47,142 nucleotides of DNA from Nanobdellota archaeon (GTDB lineage: Archaea; Nanobdellota; Nanobdellia; Woesearchaeales; GCA-2686295), in NCBI GenBank assembly GCA_018817005.1, contig JAHIUF010000003.1, forward strand, positions 1 to 47,142, read 5' to 3'. Shown here in pieces: positions 42,595 to 47,142 of the stretch. A program made the translations under genes and the position numbers. Under the pieces are notes generated by a model that ran no database searches, was not told where the DNA came from, and was given only the letters and a program-made list of their open reading frames with translations. The stretch's first letter is position 1. The number at the start of each line of letters is the position of its first letter.

Positions 42595-42730
42595 TGTCGA
42601 GGCGACATCATAGCCACTAGACTATAGGCCCATGTTTTGTTGTTAAAAATTCTTGTTTTATAAATATTTTGGAAACAAGGCTTGTTGCTCATGCTTAATT
42701 ATTTAAACAACTTGTTGTTTGTTTTCTCTT

Positions 42731-43210
42731 ATGGATACTTATTATGATGAAATATTTGTTGGTTATGATGATTTGCATCGAAAGGAACAGGAGAAAAAGC
42801 TTCGGATAATTGCTAATAATTTGAAAGTTTCTCCTTCGGATAAGTTATTGGATGTTGGTTGTGGAACTGGATTTTCAAAGGAATTCTTTGATTGTGAATG
42901 GATTGGTGTTGACCCTGCAAAAAATCTTTTGAAGAAATCTCTTGGAAAAACTGTTTGTGCTAGTGCTGAATCTCTTCCTTTTTCAGATGACTCTTTTGAT
43001 ATTGTTATATCTGTTACTGCTATCCATAATTTTTCTAACTTTAAAAAAGGTTTTTTAGAGATGAAGCGTGTTGGAAAAGAAAAATTTGTTTTTTCAATTT
43101 TGAAATGTTCTAAATCTTTTGGTGAGATAAACAAGTTTATTAATTCTTTTTTTAAAATATCCGAGGTTGTTGAAGAGGAAAAAGATGTTATTTTCTTTTG
43201 TTTCTTGTGA
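42731..43210 (+). CDS. Class I SAM-dependent methyltransferase
   Basis: 159 residues from ATG 42731, chosen because TATA-like TTATTTAAAC lies about 25 bp upstream; an earlier in-frame codon at 42719 would be too close. Motif I is LLDVGCGTGFS, the acidic end of strand 2 is GVDPAKNLL, motif II/III ASAESLPFSDDSFDIVISVTAIHNF. It is shorter than most (the C-terminal strands are compact). This form resembles UbiE/Methyltransf_11 proteins; the substrate is unknown. Confidence 0.85.
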   Translation: MDTYYDEIFVGYDDLHRKEQEKKLRIIANNLKVSPSDKLLDVGCGTGFSKEFFDCEWIGVDPAKNLLKKSLGKTVCASAESLPFSDDSFDIVISVTAIHNFSNFKKGFLEMKRVGKEKFVFSILKCSKSFGEINKFINSFFKISEVVEEEKDVIFFCFL

Positions 43211-43240
43211 TTTTCATAGTTATGGTTATCTTGATATTTT

Positions 43241-43293
43241 CAAAACCAAAATGTTTTTGGATATAAATTTCATTAACATAAAATTTATATAAT
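43241..43293 (+). promoter_or_regulatory. Promoter/operator element related to the terminal 55-bp repeat
   Basis: Contains an inverted repeat CCAAAA-TG-TTTTTGG, then ATATAAATTTCATTAACA and a TATA box AAATTTATATAAT. It aligns over its whole length (roughly 85 percent identity by eye) with the reverse complement of each unit at 47024-47133. In both places the element has the same orientation relative to a TTG-start gene about 50 bp downstream. Confidence 0.65.
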
Positions 43294-43347
43294 CTAAGAA
43301 TTTTTTTTTAATATATTGTTAATATACTATTAAAAAGGTGATATTTG

Positions 43348-44151
43348 TTGGCTTTTGAAAAAATAATGGATCCGAGTGTTAAAAACCTCGCTAAAACTTT
43401 ATTGAGTAATGGACTTGCATCTTCTGAAACTCAGGCTATTGAGATGGCTCAGGGCATGGTTGTTACTGAAAGGAAAATTCAGGCTGATTTTGATGATCAA
43501 AAGCCGTTTGTTGAAGAAAAACCAGTTCTTTCTTCTGATCAAAATGTTTCTGAACAAGATTCGGAATCAATCGAAGAGAAAGATTTTGCTTCTCAAGTAA
43601 CAACTGATTTGATAAAAGATGCTGTTCAAAAACAAAAGGAATCTTCCTGTGCTGATCTTGGGATTGCGAGAACTGCAAGACTTTTTGAAGAGGAGAATGG
43701 TGTTAGTTCTTCTGAGGGTGTAATGAAGGAATCTGTTGTTGATAATAATCATGAACTTGATTCTGACAAACCTCTAAAAGACTTGATGGATGAAGATGCA
43801 GCACAGATTTATGGCTCTCCTGATACGTTCAAAGAACCAGTTGTTTCTTCTGATGGGGATATAACTATTAGCGATGCTTCTGATGAATCTTTTTCTTCTT
43901 CTAATAATATGAATTGGTCTTCTGATAATTCTGATTTTGAAATTAAAAAGTCTGTTGTTGAAAAAGAAAAAGACTCTGAATTAGAGTCTGATGAGTCTGA
44001 TAAAACTGACGAAACGGATGAGTCTAATGTTTCTGATGAACCTGCTGATGAAGAATCTAAAAAATCTGATGAGAAGAAATCTAAAAAGGTTGATGATTGT
44101 CCGGAATCAACTATCGATCTTTCAGATGTTTTTAATTTTGGGAAAAAATAA
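43348..44151 (+). CDS. Acidic Ser/Glu/Asp-rich protein with small N-terminal helical domain
   Basis: Two adjacent TTG codons (43345 and 43348) are possible; I take 43348 because it lies six bases after GGTGA, giving 267 residues. The first 50 or so (MDPSVKNLAKTLLSNG, ETQAIEMAQGMVVTERK) form a compact helical domain; the rest is disordered, very acidic (SDESDKTDETDESNVSDEPA) and ends with a short motif STIDLSDVFNFG that may bind a partner. No enzyme signature. Two other patches of moderate hydrophobicity occur at about 95-115. Adaptor or regulatory role is only a guess. Confidence 0.72.
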   Translation: MAFEKIMDPSVKNLAKTLLSNGLASSETQAIEMAQGMVVTERKIQADFDDQKPFVEEKPVLSSDQNVSEQDSESIEEKDFASQVTTDLIKDAVQKQKESSCADLGIARTARLFEEENGVSSSEGVMKESVVDNNHELDSDKPLKDLMDEDAAQIYGSPDTFKEPVVSSDGDITISDASDESFSSSNNMNWSSDNSDFEIKKSVVEKEKDSELESDESDKTDETDESNVSDEPADEESKKSDEKKSKKVDDCPESTIDLSDVFNFGKK

Positions 44152-44229
44152 TTAGTTTTTTATCTTTTATTTTTTATTTTTTACTTTATTTTTTTGTTTA
44201 GTTTATAAATTATCCACCCACAAAAACGT

Positions 44230-44300
44230 AACCTTTATATACTACTTTATAATCATGATTTTAAATAGCTACTTTATAATAAATATTCGGGGGGTAGGAG
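44230..44300 (+). promoter_or_regulatory. Strong promoter with two TATA boxes before the 614-aa surface protein
   Basis: A first TATA box CCTTTATATAC (44232-44242) is followed by two exact copies of CTACTTTATAAT (44242-44253 and 44269-44280) spaced 27 bp apart, then GGGGGGTAGGAG (about 44289-44300) as Shine-Dalgarno before ATG 44304. The most upstream box would give a leader that includes this site. Confidence 0.6.
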
Positions 44301-44303
44301 ACT

Positions 44304-46148
44304 ATGAAAAAACTATTTTTATTGGTAATAACATTCTTATTAACCTTAATGGTTGTAAGTGCAAACCCAGTTGTAAACGCCATAAGTGGAAAAACTGTGG
44401 CTGAAGGCAGCGTTCTTTCTTTTGATGTGACTTGTTCAACACCAGATAGTGGTGCGACAACATTCACTCATAACGGAACTGCTGGAACACTAACAAAAAC
44501 TAATGATACACTGGCAGTTTTTAGTTGGACACCAGGATACAGTGCTGCAGGAACATACTCATATAATTTTACTGTTGCAGATGTTGATTCTAGTTCATCA
44601 ACAACAATGACAATAATAGTTACAAACACGAACAGGAATCCAACAATAACCTCAACACCAACAACATCAGTTGTTAAAAATCACTTATACACATATAATG
44701 CAATTGCTACCGACCTTGATAGTGATGTAATAACCTTTTCTTTAATATCACCACAAATTGGAATGGTAATAAATTCAACTTCTGGTGTTATGACTTGGAC
44801 ACCAACAATTCTTGGAAACTATACTGTAAAAGTAAAAGCAGCAGATGTAAACGGCGGGTCATATACCCAAAACTATACATTGACAGTGTTAGACACAACC
44901 TATTCATTAAGGCTTTCAGATGTGACTTTAGGTGATGAAAGAGAAGAGAATCACACAGCAACACTAACAGTTGAGAACATTGGAAGTGAAACAATAACAA
45001 ACATTGCAATAAGCGATAATGTACCATCAGATTATCAAATAGGCTATTCTGCAAAAACAATCGCAAGCCTTGCAGCAGGAGCATCCACAACAATAATTGT
45101 TGAAGGATACATTCCAGATAATCAGGATTCAGGAAAGGAAAATGTTGGAACAATGACTGCAACTGGAACAAGCAATGGACAAATAGTAACTGGCACAGGT
45201 AAATTATACATAGAAGCTGAAAACAACCTGATAATAAATGACATGACAATAACTGTAGATGACGACGATGAAAGTGTTGATGATGGTGATAAAATAGAAG
45301 TAAGGCCTGGAAGTACAATAATAATGGAGATTGAACTTAAGAATACAAATAGAGACTATGACATTGAAGACATTGAACTTAATGTATATGATGAAGATGG
45401 AGACTTAGATATTGATGAGTCAGAAGATGGAATTGACATAAAAGACGGCAAAAGAGAAACAATAACCTTTGAGTTCGTAGTTGATAACGACGCAGATGAA
45501 GAAACATACGAAGTGATAATTGAAGTATACGGAGAAGACGAAAACGGAGCCACACATGGAGAAACATGGGAGATTGACTTTGAAGTCGACAGAAAAACAC
45601 ACGAGGTAATAGTCACAAGAACAATTGTTGATACAATTACTTGTGGACAAAAAGAGTTTGATTTGCAAATCAGGGTTGAAAACACTGGAACCAGAGATGA
45701 AGATGAAGTTGCAATTGAAGTGAAAAGTACAACTCTGGATTACAACGAAATAATATATGACTTAGAACTTGACGAAGGAGATGACCTGGAAAGAACCTTC
45801 ACAATACCAATACCTGAAGGAACGACTACAGGAACAAAAACAATAACAATATATACTTATTATGACAACGATGAAGAATCTGATATTGCATATGCTTACT
45901 TAACTATGCCTACCGCTTGTGGAGTTACAGATGACACAACAACCGAAGAAGATAGTACAGGTATAATTGTGCAGCAACCAGATGGAACAGATTTAGATGA
46001 CTCAGTACTTATTGATTCTTCAACAGGAAAAGAGACTAAAAGTGCAGGACTAGGAGATAATATTTTAACGATTGTTTTGTTAGTCTTAGCAAATTTGTTG
46101 GTTTTAACAATAATAGTTATCTTGGTTGTTAAGTATTTGTTTAAATAA
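44304..46148 (+). CDS. Surface (S-layer-like) protein with cadherin/He_PIG domains and C-terminal anchor
   Basis: 614 residues. Signal peptide MKKLFLLVITFLLTLMVVSA; two Ig/He_PIG-type domains (about 22-105 and 110-195; VFSWTPGYSAAGTYSYNFTV and SGVMTWTPTILGNYTVKVKA); two further beta-sandwich domains (about 200-300, TATLTVENIGSETITNIAI, and 420-520) around an extremely acidic domain (about 310-420, DDDDESVDDGDK); one C-terminal transmembrane helix (about 588-610) with a KYLFK tail. It has the layout of an abundant archaeal envelope protein, and its strong promoter agrees. No Cys modules of the other surface proteins occur here. Confidence 0.8.
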   Translation: MKKLFLLVITFLLTLMVVSANPVVNAISGKTVAEGSVLSFDVTCSTPDSGATTFTHNGTAGTLTKTNDTLAVFSWTPGYSAAGTYSYNFTVADVDSSSSTTMTIIVTNTNRNPTITSTPTTSVVKNHLYTYNAIATDLDSDVITFSLISPQIGMVINSTSGVMTWTPTILGNYTVKVKAADVNGGSYTQNYTLTVLDTTYSLRLSDVTLGDEREENHTATLTVENIGSETITNIAISDNVPSDYQIGYSAKTIASLAAGASTTIIVEGYIPDNQDSGKENVGTMTATGTSNGQIVTGTGKLYIEAENNLIINDMTITVDDDDESVDDGDKIEVRPGSTIIMEIELKNTNRDYDIEDIELNVYDEDGDLDIDESEDGIDIKDGKRETITFEFVVDNDADEETYEVIIEVYGEDENGATHGETWEIDFEVDRKTHEVIVTRTIVDTITCGQKEFDLQIRVENTGTRDEDEVAIEVKSTTLDYNEIIYDLELDEGDDLERTFTIPIPEGTTTGTKTITIYTYYDNDEESDIAYAYLTMPTACGVTDDTTTEEDSTGIIVQQPDGTDLDDSVLIDSSTGKETKSAGLGDNILTIVLLVLANLLVLTIIVILVVKYLFK

Positions 46149-46185
46149 AAACAGAAATAATTTTTTTTTTATTTTTTTTTTAACT

Positions 46186-46983
46186 TTATCTTTTTATGAA
46201 TTCTTGCATGACCTCAACAAATTCTTGAGCATCTTTTAGGTATTCATCGAATTGTTTGCCAGTAATTTCTTGGATTTCTCTTGATAGAATCATTTTGCTT
46301 AATTTATAGAATTCACGCATAATCTTTGGATATTTTTTATCTAAAAGATTCGTTTTAACCATTTTTTCTTCTAAAAAATCTGCAACATGTTCAGGAGAGG
46401 GTGGAACCTCGTTTAATTTCATTAAAGCTGCATGTGATGCATCAATAACTGCCCAGTAAAGATCAACTACTGCCTGAGAAATATGCCATTTGGAATTAAT
46501 AATTGTTTGTGGTGCTCTGTTAAAATAAGTCCACATGGATTCTGCACTAGGTCTGATTCTTCCCTGATGAAGAAGTGTTTGTAATGGCTCAAAAAACCCT
46601 GTGTCTATAAGTGCAATTCCATCTCTGAGAATGTTTACAGCAACAGGATCACCAGCTCTTACATACTCCCAGAAATTTGTGAATTTAAGAGTTGTTATGT
46701 GGAGCTTTGTGCTGACTTCCCTCACAATTTTTTCCACAATTATTCTGTAAGTTTGAATAAGTTCTTTTGTTAAAACAATATTTATATCATCTATGACAAG
46801 TAATATGTCAATATCATTGCTTTTAGACTTTTTTCTTGCAGTACTTCCAAAGAGAACTATTCCTTTTATCAAATGGTCAAGTTCTTTGTAAATCTTTTTT
46901 GCGAAAGAATAAGCGAAGTCGATACTTTCTGTTTCATATTTATCAGTATTGACCTTTTTGTTCTTTTCGACCTTGAAATCCAA
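46186..46983 (-). CDS. Nucleotidyltransferase fused to a HEPN-like helical domain
   Basis: 265 residues from TTG 46983, six bases after GAGGTG. The N-terminal half is a minimal nucleotidyltransferase: IVLFGSTARKKSKSNDIDIL holds the GS and DxD motif, and ITTLKFTNF the third strand. The second half (about 130-265) is helical and HEPN-like (SKWHISQAVVDLYWAVIDASHAAL). MNT and HEPN are usually separate toxin-antitoxin proteins; here they are one chain, so it may be a single-protein regulator or an ordinary archaeal nucleotidyltransferase of unknown substrate. Expression would come from the repeat-borne TATA box upstream. Confidence 0.8.
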   Translation of the reverse strand: MDFKVEKNKKVNTDKYETESIDFAYSFAKKIYKELDHLIKGIVLFGSTARKKSKSNDIDILLVIDDINIVLTKELIQTYRIIVEKIVREVSTKLHITTLKFTNFWEYVRAGDPVAVNILRDGIALIDTGFFEPLQTLLHQGRIRPSAESMWTYFNRAPQTIINSKWHISQAVVDLYWAVIDASHAALMKLNEVPPSPEHVADFLEEKMVKTNLLDKKYPKIMREFYKLSKMILSREIQEITGKQFDEYLKDAQEFVEVMQEFIKR

Positions 46984-47023
46984 CTATAACACCTCTTTTT
47001 TAAAATTAACTTTAAAACTCTCT

Positions 47024-47142
47024 ATTATATAAATTTTATTGTTAGTGAAATTTATGTCCAAAAATCTTTTGATTTTTGATTATATAAATTTTATTGTTAG
47101 TGAAATTTATGTCCAAAAATCTTTTGATTTTTGATTATATAA
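47024..47142. repeat. Tandem 55-bp repeat with hairpin and TATA box, cut by the window end
   Basis: Two exact 55-bp units (47024-47078 and 47079-47133) and nine bases of a third. Each has a palindrome CAAAAATC-TTTT-GATTTTTG and, on the minus strand, a TATA box AAATTTATATAAT. Both units point toward the nucleotidyltransferase gene starting at 46983. The array may continue beyond the window; it has no spacers, so it is not a CRISPR. Confidence 0.9.

Larger units (their letters stand above)
42482..42631 (-). tRNA. tRNA-Val (anticodon GAC) with anticodon-loop and T-loop introns
   Basis: Acceptor GGGCCTA (42631-42625) pairs with TGGGCCC (42489-42483), discriminator A at 42482, no encoded CCA. D arm GTCTAGTGGCTATGAT and the anticodon stem TCGCC/GGCGG match tRNA-Val(CAC). 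Removing 42553-42594 and 42496-42530 gives 73 nt with anticodon loop TCGACAT (anticodon GAC for GUC/GUU) and T arm CCCGG-TTCGAGT-CCGGG. Position 33 is C where nearly all tRNAs have U, so function should be treated with some caution. Confidence 0.82.

Noticed and set aside
42403-42613. Two ORFs of about 60 codons across the tRNA-Val(GAC) locus
   Set aside because: They run through the tRNA exons and introns on either strand; the tRNA explains the sequence.
47024-47142. CRISPR array at the window end
   Set aside because: The 55-bp units follow each other with no spacers, and no cas genes are nearby.

Overview
The window looks like part of a DPANN archaeon genome, most like the Woesearchaeota/Pacearchaeota group. 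The evidence is low G+C; secF followed by secD in archaeal order; an Era-like GTPase with its DUF2073 and DUF2072 zinc-ribbon partners; class III (archaeal pilin) signal peptides; TATA-box promoters about 25 bp before leaderless ATG starts; and two tRNA-Val genes, each with two introns bounded by bulge-helix-bulge motifs. I ran no searches, so the lineage is an inference.

Layout. 1-0.9 kb: the start of a possible transposase running off the left edge, then a VapB/VapC-type toxin-antitoxin pair with a palindromic operator. 1-3.6 kb: a small secreted Cys protein, three tiny Shine-Dalgarno-led ORFs, a Sua5/YrdC protein, a metallophosphoesterase and a small membrane protein. 3.6-10.3 kb: ferredoxin, tRNA-Val(CAC), an unknown protein coupled to an arginase-fold protein, TatD, the GTPase/DUF2073/DUF2072 set, an unknown secreted protein, an unexpected YafK/YkuD-type L,D-transpeptidase and a membrane-anchored protein.

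10.3-36.8 kb is dominated by secreted Cys-rich proteins on the minus strand. One operon begins with a HEPN-like/nucleotidyltransferase pair and continues by 4-bp overlaps into a 280-aa secreted protein and a 3589-aa giant that carries an M64-type zinc peptidase motif and a gingipain-like (C25) His/Cys pair. Just upstream are a subtilisin-family protease, a paralogue of its N-terminal domain, an 857-aa Cys-rich protein and a 2601-aa PKD protein. Shared Cys modules (CCGDD, GIDCGGPC, CGCP) link them, so they probably form one surface or extracellular system.

36.9-47.1 kb: Ogt-type alkyltransferase, an unknown helical protein, two pilin-like proteins, SecF-SecD, a SemiSWEET protein, tRNA-Val(GAC), a methyltransferase, an acidic protein, a 614-aa surface protein and a nucleotidyltransferase-HEPN fusion. 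The window ends inside a 55-bp tandem repeat whose relative lies upstream of the acidic protein.

Two points cut across the window. Three genes appear to start at AUC or AUU, each 6 nt after a Shine-Dalgarno sequence, and four more start at TTG in the same setting, while leaderless genes use ATG. Several promoters share long identical blocks, which suggests co-regulated sets.
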